A DNA stretch of 64,000 nucleotides from contig CM020507.1 in the NCBI GenBank assembly GCA_009823395.1, forward strand, positions 6,222,501 to 6,286,500, in the 5' to 3' direction. Below are positions 13,421-23,041 of the stretch, one piece after another. Source of the DNA: Thamnaconus septentrionalis. Its lineage: Eukaryota; Chordata; Actinopteri; Tetraodontiformes; Monacanthidae. Below the pieces are notes generated by a model. The model saw only the letters and a list, made by a program, of their open reading frames with translations. It did no database searches and had not been told where the DNA came from. Positions within the stretch are counted from its first letter, which is position 1; the number at the start of each line of letters is the position of its first letter. Both the position numbers and the translations under genes were made by a program.

Positions 13421-13908
13421 TCTCAAGCTGCCGATTCCCCGAGGGAGCCAGGGCTGCATTATGAAGATATCATTCAGCCTCAGCAACTCTGTGTCCTCAC
13501 ACAACCAGCGTAGCTCCTCACAAGACATCTGATAAATTCTGCATGAAATTAAATCCAACACTTAGTGGGCCAAGATGGTTCTGGCCACTTCTGGAGATTT
13601 AACAGTTTATATCTGAGGGAGCAGCAGGCGGCGGAGGTTTTCTTTTTCTTTTTCTTTTTCTTTGTCTGTGTGTGTCTGTGTTTGTGTGTGTGTGTGTGTT
13701 TTTTTTTTAAATCACTTCATGGCGTAGGGCTGCTCTTCCTATTACAAGGCTGTGTCTGCTGCCCTGCTATTCTCTTTTTTCCAACTTAACAACTTCTGAC
13801 CTTGTGGCTCCTGTTTTATCAAGTGTGTTTGTGTTGAAAAGGAACTTTTTCATGCTTCCCTCCCTTCAATTCTGAGCCTTTTGTCCGTCTACACCACCTT
13901 CCCCCAAC

Positions 13909-13916
13909 ACACACAC

Positions 13917-13980
<64 letters not shown>
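13909..13980. repeat. (CA)n microsatellite
   Basis: About 35 CA units with one CGCA variant near 13920. Confidence 0.96.
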
Positions 13981-14125
13981 GCATGCACATACACACAACT
14001 GATCCACCTGCCACTCCACCACCACTCACCTGGCAAATTTCTCTATATACATATACATATATACGTTTGTCCTTTTGCTCTCCTGGATCCCTGGTGTATC
14101 ACCTTCAGTCAGCTGTGCTATAATG

Positions 14126-14160
<35 letters not shown>

Positions 14161-14391
14161 TTTCTGAATATTCAAACGTTAGCTTCTTCTCCTAGCAGAG
14201 CCGCAGCATAGCGCCCTCTGTTGACCAGCTAATGGAATATCCTGAGAGTGACTCCAGCCGTTCAGCTGAGAGAAGAGAAAAAAGAAAATTGTGTGTGTGT
14301 GTGCGCGCGCGTGAACATTGTAGCACAGCTGACAGAAGGTGATTAAGGATACACCAGGGATCCAGGAGAGCAAAAGGACACGAACATTGCT

Positions 14392-14395
<4 letters not shown>

Positions 14396-14437
<42 letters not shown>
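14396..14437. repeat. (GT)n microsatellite
   Basis: GT array. A shorter (CA)n tract lies at 14130-14159. Confidence 0.95.
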
Positions 14438-14438
<1 letters not shown>

Positions 14439-14919
14439 CAGCAGAGGACACAGCAGACACAGTTTGTCTCCCACAGTTACAGGCATCCTTTTAAAACTAT
14501 CAAAGTCACTCTCAAAACTCCTCAAAGTGAAACTGTTATGTTTTATTTATTTTTTATGATTATTGCCACAGAAGGTATTTGGCTCAACCTAGCGGCTTCA
14601 CCTCATTTATAATATTTAGTTCCCTTCCTGTTTGAATTTCTGATGTTGCTCTGACAGAGTGGTTCTGATGTCATCATTCATCATCATTCAGCTCTTCGTC
14701 TCTTGATTTTCTCCACTGGCACAAACGCCTGCATCCAGAATGCACCTGCGGAGAGAACATTTGTAGTGTCTTAAGAATAAAACACTGTCAGCGTCTGTGT
14801 TTGGCAGGCTGAAAGCTGTTTCATTTCACCAGCAACAGTTGGGAGGAAATTTTGAAAAAGGGCAATTTCTTCTTTTCATTTATTGTTTTCTTTCCTAAAC
14901 CGGGACGGACGGTTGTGAG

Positions 14920-14921
<2 letters not shown>

Positions 14922-14962
<41 letters not shown>
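14922..14962. repeat. (CTG)n array
   Basis: About 13 uninterrupted CTG units on the sense strand. Confidence 0.97.
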
Positions 14963-14964
<2 letters not shown>

Positions 14965-15172
14965 GAGTTCAGCCTGCTGCAGTGTTTTCCACTGCTGCTG
15001 CTCCATCTCCCCATGCATGTGTTTTTTATTCAGAAATCCATCAGCGCCATAAATAAAGCCACCTGCTAAGTCTTGCTAACAGCAGCCGCTGTTCTCATGT
15101 TACAATGTGTTTTATGGCTTTTCTCTAATTATTCCACCATGTGTGGAGTGGGTCGGCCTGCGAGGGGCCATA

Positions 15173-15173
<1 letters not shown>

Positions 15174-15230
<57 letters not shown>
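15174..15230. repeat. (CTG)19 array
   Basis: 19 uninterrupted CTG units on the sense strand, 211 bp after the previous CTG tract. Confidence 0.97.
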
Positions 15231-15231
<1 letters not shown>

Positions 15232-15423
15232 CAAACAGCATCATGAGTCTCTGAGTTCTGTCAGTGGAGGCCACAGAGATGGAGAGATGGTCCATCCTGA
15301 GCTCCCACATCTGCTGTTCATACAGCTCTGGAAATCAGCACTTTGTGATGTCACAAAGGGTTGGGTTGGTTCTTCACTCTGCTTCCCCCCCAACCCCTGC
15401 ATCATGGCTACATATAATAGAAT

Positions 15424-15500
15424 TTAATAGAAGCCTTTACTAATCCCACATTGGGAAAATTAGCATAATTACAGCAATAAAATGTAGTGCAAAAAGATGG
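15424..15500 (+). repeat. Dispersed TTTATTGATC-type repeat tail, copy 2
   Basis: Reads AGCCTTTACTAATCCCACAT, then TGGGAAAATTAGCATAATTA, then CAGCAATAAAATGTAGTGCA. It matches the 57316 copy well, including the AGTGCAAAAA stretch that follows. Confidence 0.55.
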
Positions 15501-16422
15501 AAATTATATTAATTAAAACAAATAAAGAGATTAAATTGAGTAAGAAAGAAAAAAACAAGATATTTATCTTATGAACATCTGGATTATTTACAGTTATCTA
15601 TATAATAAAAGTCCAACAAAGCGTCAGAAGCAGAAGACTGTAAACAGAGGGCTAAACATACTGTTTTTCCTCTCTCTTTTTTGAGATTCCTGAAGTTTTT
15701 ATGTCTGAGTGACTGCGAGAAGATCTTCCACTGGAGTCCAGGGTGAAAGTAGCTGCAGTAGAAGGAGAATCAAACAGAAATGTGCTTCCATGACCTGCAG
15801 CAGGTTGTTACCAGCTGAACAACCGAGCCAATCCTGAGCCAGCTTCCTCCAACACGGCTCCACTCCAGTCCTGTTCCATCAACTCTCCTCCTCCTCTTTC
15901 TGCTCCTCCTCCTCCTCTTTTTCTCCTCCTGTCTCCTGCTCTTCATACTTATGCAGCTAATTAATTGTCAGAAAGTTCCGCCTGCCGTCGCTGCCACTGC
16001 GGCTCTTTGCTTTTCACGTTTTTTTCCCCTCCGTAAACAGCCGCCATCCCAAACATTTAGTTAAAGCAGCATCGGCTGGTTTCCTGGCTGCTTTGTGACG
16101 CTGTCATTGGTCCCAGCGCGCCGACCCATTAGCACAGCATTTATTGTCTTCTTGTTGTTGCTGCTGTTGCTGCAGCTCTGCATCAGCTTGTCTGCCATCA
16201 CGGGCGGCAAAAAGTTCAGTTTTTCCTTGAAAGGAGGCTTTTGCGAAAAACAAACATGGCGTTCGGAGTGGGAACCTGCAGGAGGAGGAAAAGAAAGAAA
16301 AGAACAGAAAGAAAAGAAAAGAGCAGCGCAGCAGTGTTTGTTTGTCTCGGAGGGTTTGGATGCCACAGATCGATGTGCTTCTCCTGGTTGTGTGCCGTTT
16401 AACTCAGCCGTTGCAACGCTCG

Positions 16423-16453
<31 letters not shown>

Positions 16454-16561
16454 GTTCCTATCTCTTTTGAACTTGAGGGTGATTTACAAAGTGACTTCAA
16501 GTATTGTTTTTTAATTATTTGATTTTTTTTCTTTTTAGCTGATGATGTAACTAACTAACTA

Positions 16562-16563
<2 letters not shown>

Positions 16564-16593
<30 letters not shown>

Positions 16594-16614
16594 ATACACA
16601 CAATTACATGGTGG

Positions 16615-16650
<36 letters not shown>
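16564..16650. repeat. (CA)n then (GT)n pair
   Basis: CA array at 16563-16602 and GT array at 16617-16650, separated by 14 bases. The two could pair as a long imperfect hairpin about 140 bp upstream of the exon 4 acceptor. Confidence 0.9.
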
Positions 16651-16651
<1 letters not shown>

Positions 16652-16790
16652 GTTGTTCCAATATTGGTCCGGTTTGAGGTGAAATCAGCAGATTGTGGTG
16701 TGAACTAAGGGAACTAAGAGAGGAGGACTTCATCACAAAAGGTGCTGCTGCTTCAGTCTTCCTCATTAACTTTCCTCTTCCTCTGTGCAG

Positions 16791-16894
16791 ACCTGAAGAA
16801 GTCCTTCGAGCAGGAGCCCCTGGGGAAGGAGGTCTCTCTGGAGCAGGAGGTGCTGCTGCAGTGTCGCCCCCCAGAGGGGATACCGGCTGCCGAG
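16791..16894 (+). CDS. unc5c: unc5c exon 4: start of Ig2
   Basis: After a pyrimidine-rich tract and TGTGCAG, AC completes the Tyr codon begun in exon 3. The exon reads [20 protein letters not shown], then [14 protein letters not shown]. This is the first part of the second (C2-type) Ig domain; the Cys in LLQC is its first disulfide cysteine, and its partner is in exon 5 (YTC). The domain contributes to netrin binding. The exon ends with a complete Glu codon at GTACGT (phase 0), the expected UNC5 boundary before VEW. The text matches vertebrate UNC5C almost residue for residue. Confidence 0.97.
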
Positions 16895-17523
16895 GTACGT
16901 TCAGCATCGCCGCTTCCACGCCCAAGCACAGAGAGGTGTCCAGATTTAATGGCCGGGGGAGGGAGGAGGGGAACCCGTAAAAGACACATTTAAGAGCTGA
17001 AAAGTCGGTTTTTCATAATATTGCTCCTTTGATCAACACGAGTTGCTTATTTTTGGAGTCTAAAGTGCCGCAGTCGCCGTTAAAACCAAGAAAAACACAG
17101 ATTATCCCATAAAATCAACATTTACATCTGCGCAGTTTCACATTTTCCCAAGTTGTTGCGACACGCTTTGACAAGTTTCAGCATCGTTTCACCACACACA
17201 CACACACACACACAGTTGTGGAGGTAATGCAGACTGGCTGCAGTGAGAGTCAAGTCTTGAAAGATGAGAAAAGATCCAAAGTTTGCAGTCGGACTGGATG
17301 GTCCTCTTAGAGCCTGTGTGAGTCGCGCCCACATTACCAAACTTTGCGACGGCGGAACCTTCTTCTTAAACTCACACTTGGCTTGGCACACGCTCGCTCT
17401 CGCACTGCACCTGAGCTCTTCAGGAAATAATGAGGCCCATAAATGAAAGCGGGGCGTCAGAATCAGTGTAGGGGGAGGAGCAAGAGACGTCAGCTCTACT
17501 CCTCGTTAGACCACAGACACACA

Positions 17524-17583
17524 GAGCTTCGACAGAGCTTTAACGGAACTTTAACGGAACTTCGACGGAGCTTCGACGGAGCC
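17524..17583. repeat. 12-bp minisatellite, about five units
   Basis: Five tandem units of a 12-mer alternating between GAGCTTCGACGG-like and GAACTTTAACGG-like forms. Confidence 0.85.
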
Positions 17584-17784
17584 ACATCTTCCGGTGGAAG
17601 TCGCTCTGATAAATGAGAGCTACGTTCCAAGGACCCAAAGTCTGACTGGCTGCTCAATAATGCTTCATGAAGGTGAGCGAGTGTCGTGACTCTCCCCGTG
17701 AAGTCGTATCTGTTGAAGCTCATCGGCTCCCCTGCTGGCCACAGAGGAGAACATCGTCCAACATTCACATTCTGACACTTTCAT

Positions 17785-17875
17785 TTCTTCTTCTTCTTCT
17801 TCTTCTTCTTCTTCTTCTTCTTCTTCTTCTTCTTCTTCTTCTTCTTCTTCTTCTTCTTCTTCTTCTTCTTCTTCT
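17785..17875. repeat. (TTC)30 / (GAA)30 array
   Basis: About 30 uninterrupted TTC units on the sense strand (GAA on the template), running into CTCTCTG. Confidence 0.97.
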
Positions 17876-18248
17876 CTCTGTTCAGAGTTTCTTCCTGAAC
17901 AGATAAAATAACATAATTTCATTTCGCCGCTCGCTAAAGGGGCAGGACAGCGAAGCTATCGGATGAGGAGCCTCCCAATCGAGTTTCACTGCTGTCAGTT
18001 TGATAGTGTTCTTCATTTTCACCTCAGTGGAGAGAGAGAGGGAGGCAGACCAACTCCTGGTCCTCACGTGCACTCTGAGGGAGAGTGTCTACGATGAAGA
18101 CTGGAGGGGAAAGGGGAAGATGGATTTTTTTTTTGCAACAACACTTTGCCAATCAGCCCATTATGGAAAACCTCTTTGAGGAATTAAACCGCACACAAGG
18201 TGTTTTGTTGGAAGCTAAAAGGCAGCAGCAGCCTCACTGGGAGATGTG

Positions 18249-18378
18249 TGTGCAACTTTGCTTTGGTTCATTTTCAATTGACATTAAAGCGACATTTTTT
18301 CTACATATCCCAAGATAGATTTTTTTCTACCTTTGACGTGGCTCACCACAACATCTGCTGCTGCTCCAGCTCCTCCTA
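18249..18378 (-). mobile_element. Partial copy of hAT-like MITE family A
   Basis: Reverse-orientation internal fragment: AACTTTGCTTTGGTTCATTT, then TCAATTGACATTAAAGC, then CTACATATCCCAAGATAGA and TGGCTCACC. The matching stretches occur in the copies at 48125 (same orientation) and 53022 and 63013 (opposite orientation). Neither end is present. Confidence 0.75.
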
Positions 18379-19039
18379 TTTTTTTTTCGTTTTTGCCTTT
18401 TTCTGTGCGAGCCTTGATGGATTTTTCCAAGGGCTGCTGCTGGCCTGCAGAGGTCGAGGTCAAACTGACCTCAGATTGCAAAGGAAAATGTGTGTGAAGC
18501 GCCCGCCGCTGCTCTATTACTTCCTCCTCACTTTGCTCTGACAGCGGCGCTGCCGACATCTCTCCGTCTCGTCTGCCCGCCGGCTCCTTTTTTTTCCTCC
18601 GCCGCCCTCTCACTCGTCCGCTCTCACTCTTTCAATCCTGAATTCCCCAGAGACGCAATTTGAGGCATTGTGAAATCCTTGAGAAACATCTTAAATCTCT
18701 GCCGGCTGTGATCAAAAGCTTTTAAGGGCTGATGGAAAGCTATTGGATTGGACCGAGAGGGTTCAGCAGTTCAACAGCCCAGTGCCAGGCAGCGCTCACT
18801 TTCCATGAACAGCCTTTCCTTTTCATTTCAGACTGCTCTGCATTTTCTTTTCAGTCTTTTTTATTTCTAATACGCGTTCAGGCTGTGTCCCCTCCCCTGC
18901 TGAGATCAGACAAAATGGTTAAAAAATAAAACGGCCTGGTTACATGCAAAAATTCCTTCCAATAAAATCAGCCAGCTGGGTGAACATCACTTCAGTGTTA
19001 ACAGGTTTACAGTTTTGCACAGTGTGATCACATTTTCTG

Positions 19040-19040
<1 letters not shown>

Positions 19041-19082
<42 letters not shown>

Positions 19083-19137
19083 GGTGATGATGAAGGTGAT
19101 GATGAAGGTGATGATGAGGGTGATGATGGGGGTGATG
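19041..19137. repeat. (ATG)n passing into GATGAAGGT minisatellite
   Basis: ATG/GAT array to about 19080, then 15-bp units of GATGATGAAGGT type. Confidence 0.93.
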
Positions 19138-19619
19138 AAGAAGGTTCAGGCGACTGAACTTTTCACCTGCAGAGGGCAGTAATAATAGAACTAGAACATC
19201 CACGCTGCTAAAAACACACAAGCAGGAGAAGAAGAAGATAAAGATAAAGATGATAATGATGATGATGGAGTCCTCCATTACCGGCTGTGCAGCAGACACC
19301 TCCGCCTCCTGCTCTCTGCCACCTTAGTTTGTAATTGTGAAAGGAGTCGTCGCAGCGTGTTTTATACAGTAATTGTTGACTGAAGTGAGAGTGTTAACAG
19401 GCGTCTTGCTGTGCGGGAATCAGCATAATTCACCTCTGTCTCTCACTCTATCTCTCTCTCACTATCTCTCTCTCTCCCTCTCTCGTCTCTTTTTTAAACA
19501 TCTAATGTGTTGACGTGAAGCTTTTCTTTTTTCTTCGGATCTGACTTCAGTTGCAGTGGTTTGACAGTGAGAGTGTCAGTGGAGGAGCAGTGACCCCACA
19601 GGCCTTAGCGTGGCATAGC

Positions 19620-19621
<2 letters not shown>

Positions 19622-19666
<45 letters not shown>
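19622..19666. repeat. (GT)n microsatellite
   Basis: About 22 GT units. A (CA)n tract follows at 19790-19816. Confidence 0.95.
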
Positions 19667-19989
19667 CTAGGGGCAGACACGTGGACGGGCCTGTCACCGC
19701 ACACTGATGTGTTTATTTCACTGCAGCTGCGGCCGTCACTCACACACAGGGACGCACAAACACACAAACAGCCATAATACCAATATATCACACACACACA
19801 CACACACACACACACAGTCAGACAGTAACTGGATCCGTGTCCTGCCACATTCCTGAGCTCCATCCAAACCCTCAGCTGGTCCATCACATGGCGCAAAAAA
19901 ATAACAACTCACACGTTTACAGAGTGACTGAGAGTAAAGTTGAACATCCAAAACACACAAACATGTTGGTAGCCACGCCATCATCCATT

Positions 19990-20236
19990 GGCATCGTCAT
20001 ACACTGGGTTCTCTCCATGTTCTCCATTTGTCTGCTGGCTTCTCTCCAGGTTCTCCAGCTTCTTCCCACAGTCCAAAAACATGCATGTGAGGTGAATTGG
20101 ATACTCTAGATTGTCCGTAGGTGTGTGTGTGTGTGAGTGTGAATGGTTGTGTGTCTCTATGTGGCCCTAATAAAGTGGCCACTGGTCCAGGGTGTCACCC
20201 TGCCTTCACCCTATGACAGCTGGATGGATGGATTCT
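19990..20236 (+). repeat. Composite dispersed element with GGAT tail, copy 1
   Basis: Shares ordered blocks with 39815-40132: GGGTTCTCTCCATGTTC, TCCCACAGT, GAGGTGAATTGGA, CTCTAGATTGTCCGTAGG, GTGTGTCTCTATGTGGC, ATAAAGTGGCCACTGG, GGGTGTCACCCTGCCTTCAC and CCTATGACAGCTGG, then GGATGGATGGA. It is non-coding. This layout with a GGAT-rich tail is common in fish genomes. No family name is claimed. Confidence 0.75.
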
Positions 20237-20556
20237 TAACAGCAGCACTTTTCTGCTTCTGAAATGAAATTTTAAAGACTGAAGATTGGTTTAACGAGCC
20301 TCAACAAGCCTCAATGAGCCGCGTTAATGAGACAGGTTTCTTGTGGGAGTGATGAGTCCAGTGAGGACGGAGGAGCGTCAGCCACGATGGAACGTTAAGC
20401 GTTCCGTCTCCTGAGACATTCCCATCTGCACCACTTGCAGTTTGGAACTTCTTGCTTTCTGATGGAAGACAAAATAAACCCCAGACTTTAACGAGGTGCT
20501 GAAGTAAGACCTTTCTGGAAGATGGCACTGGTTGCATCAGGCCGACCGACTTCCAT

Positions 20557-20560
20557 CTGC

Positions 20561-20623
<63 letters not shown>
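20557..20623. repeat. (CTG)n array
   Basis: About 22 CTG units on the sense strand with one TTG variant. Confidence 0.97.
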
Positions 20624-20980
20624 AGGACACCAGTCACCAGCACCATCACAGAGAACCAACTGACCTAAGAGGCCGTGTACTGATGGAGTTTAGTCCCTTT
20701 TCTTGTTTTGTTTTGTTGTGTTTTTTAAACTTACCCTTTGAATTATAAATTGAGAATGAAGAATTTAGTGGCAAACGCTCCTGTGCCTCCTGAGGATGGG
20801 CTGCGGGAACACGGAGCCCGTGTCGAGTTGCTGGGAGGCAGCGTGTCATGTGATCAGACTACATTATTTAAAAGTCGCCCTCTTGTTGTTGTTGCCGTTC
20901 CAGTCGATGCTTGAAAGACAATTTTAATAATGCTTTTCGGTATTTTTATTGTAAAAGCAGCTCAATGGGACAGTGGGGGC

Positions 20981-20982
<2 letters not shown>

Positions 20983-21040
<58 letters not shown>
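20983..21040. repeat. (GT)n microsatellite
   Basis: Pure GT array of about 29 units. Confidence 0.97.
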
Positions 21041-21041
<1 letters not shown>

Positions 21042-21094
21042 ATCCGCGTTGTGGTATCAATATCGATACAAACAGGATGTATTTTTTTCCGCTC

Positions 21095-21390
21095 CCCAGG
21101 TTGGTCCTGGTCTCCAGATTCTTTATAAGGATCTCGTTGTCGTCTCAGACTCTGAGGTCTATTTTATTGGGTCTGGTCTCGGTCTCGGACTGGGAGGACT
21201 GGGGATTTTTGATCCAGAGACTGGGTGGATAGTCAGCCAACACTGTCATGACACGATAATAACAGAAAAGAATGTTGAATTATTTTTCTTTGATATATCC
21301 AGTCTTGGTCTGGTCTTGGTCTCGATGCGCTCTAGTCTCGATGAGGTCTTGGTCTCGGTTGGTGCCGTCTTGACTACAACACTACAGTGA
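21095..21390. repeat. GGTCTCGGTCTT-rich dispersed repeat
   Basis: Repeated short units of GGTCTC, GGTCTTGG and TCTCGATG type at both ends, closing with GTCTTGACTACAACACTACA. The style suggests a fish non-autonomous DNA element, but clear terminal inverted repeats and target duplications were not found. Confidence 0.45.
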
Positions 21391-21560
21391 CGAGGTTTCG
21401 CGTCCGTGCGTCTTCCTCCTTCTTCGTGGCATCTAAACGTTACAACAAAAACTACAGAATGGCGCCACCTCCAGGTCGTGAGTCGGGCACAGTGGATGCA
21501 AATGCACACAAACACGGCTTAAATTGGAGCCTTGTTATAAAGGATCCGTTTAAATCAGGA

Positions 21561-21606
21561 CGATGATGATGATGACGATGATGATGATGATGATGATGAT
21601 CATGAT
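21561..21606. repeat. (GAT)n array
   Basis: GAT/ATG trinucleotide array of about 15 units with GAC and CAT variants. Confidence 0.92.
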
Positions 21607-21826
21607 GAACACCAATGGGTTGATATTTTATTTATACCGCAGTTATTTTAATGTAATAACCAGTGGTGGTGTGCTTACTGTTGGCAGTAGTAACGCTGAG
21701 AAAATGAGTCTTTTCATGATGAAATGTGGTCGTTACATCATCCAGTTCTGCAAGACTTGGACTATTTGTGGTCTGCAAATGTCACCACACCTCTCCTTCT
21801 CTCTCTCTCTCTCAGTCTTTCTCTCC

Positions 21827-21858
<32 letters not shown>

Positions 21859-21918
21859 AAGACACACACAGACTGAATTTGGCCTCTAACGTCCCTCGCA
21901 GTGACCGTCAGTGTCTTT

Positions 21919-21980
<62 letters not shown>
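21919..21980. repeat. (GT)n microsatellite
   Basis: About 30 GT units. (CA)n tracts flank the area at 21846-21871 and 22189-22222. Confidence 0.96.
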
Positions 21981-21982
<2 letters not shown>

Positions 21983-22185
21983 CCAGTGACTTTGAGCGTG
22001 GAATAGCTCCAGACAGCATTGCGAGCGCGTTGATGTGTATGTGTGAGGAGTGTTTGCGAACACTAGCGTGCGCCAGCGACTGGCTGTGATGCAAATGGCA
22101 GCAGACTTTCCTGTCAACAGTCGTCAGCGTTGGTGAGGCCATAAGGCTGATAGCTCCCTCACACTGTCCCGCAGCACGGCCTACT

Positions 22186-22224
<39 letters not shown>

Positions 22225-23006
22225 ATTACATTCCCGGGAGTCACTCTTGTTAATGTGTCACATGAAGACGTTTACCAGCAGAATGTATCTGGAGGTCAGA
22301 GCAGCGTTGGAGCTTGGACTCTGAAGGTGACAGTGTGTCGAAACGATTCCTCGTCTCTCCACTGGAGTGTGGAGACGCACTCTGATGTGTTATATTGTTT
22401 AAAATGCTTCCAGGGACCCACAACTGTGTATGAGGCAACAACAAGATGAACAGTGTGAACGAGTGTTGGCCAAAACTAGTTGTTGCATAAAAACAAACAT
22501 GTCGTATCCTGGGGAATCCATCCATTTATCCAGCTATCCGTCCGTCCGTTCATCCATCTTTCCATCCATCCATCCATCATCCATCCCCCATCTGTCCATC
22601 CGCTTCTCCTGCTCTGGAGTTTCAGTCATGTGTTAGAGAGAACCTGAGCCCAGTGAGCGATTCAGAGTCCCGCAATCACAGTTTTTTTCTCTCAGACGTT
22701 CAAATAAAGTTGACCCAGAAACCTTGAGCTTTCTTTTTTTTTTGACGAATTTGTTGAGTTTGACAAAAGCTGCAGCGAGTGCTTGGCCTGCCATCGTAGA
22801 CCCTGTTCACCCATTCAGTGACTCAGTGATTCAGTGATTCACACCGACTCTACCAGGTCCCTGTCACACGGCGCCACAAGTCGGAAAATAAAAGACTGGC
22901 AGAAACGTCCTCGCTCCTCAGCCTCCTACTGCACTCTCCTCCACCTGTTGGTGTGTGTTTTTCATGGTGTGTGCGCATGTGTGTGTGTGTGTGTCTGTGC
23001 TCCTGT

Positions 23007-23041
<35 letters not shown>

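Noticed and set aside
13131..13532. Leu-, Cys- or Ser-homopolymer proteins
   Set aside because: Translations of the CTG array in different frames; no start context or homology.
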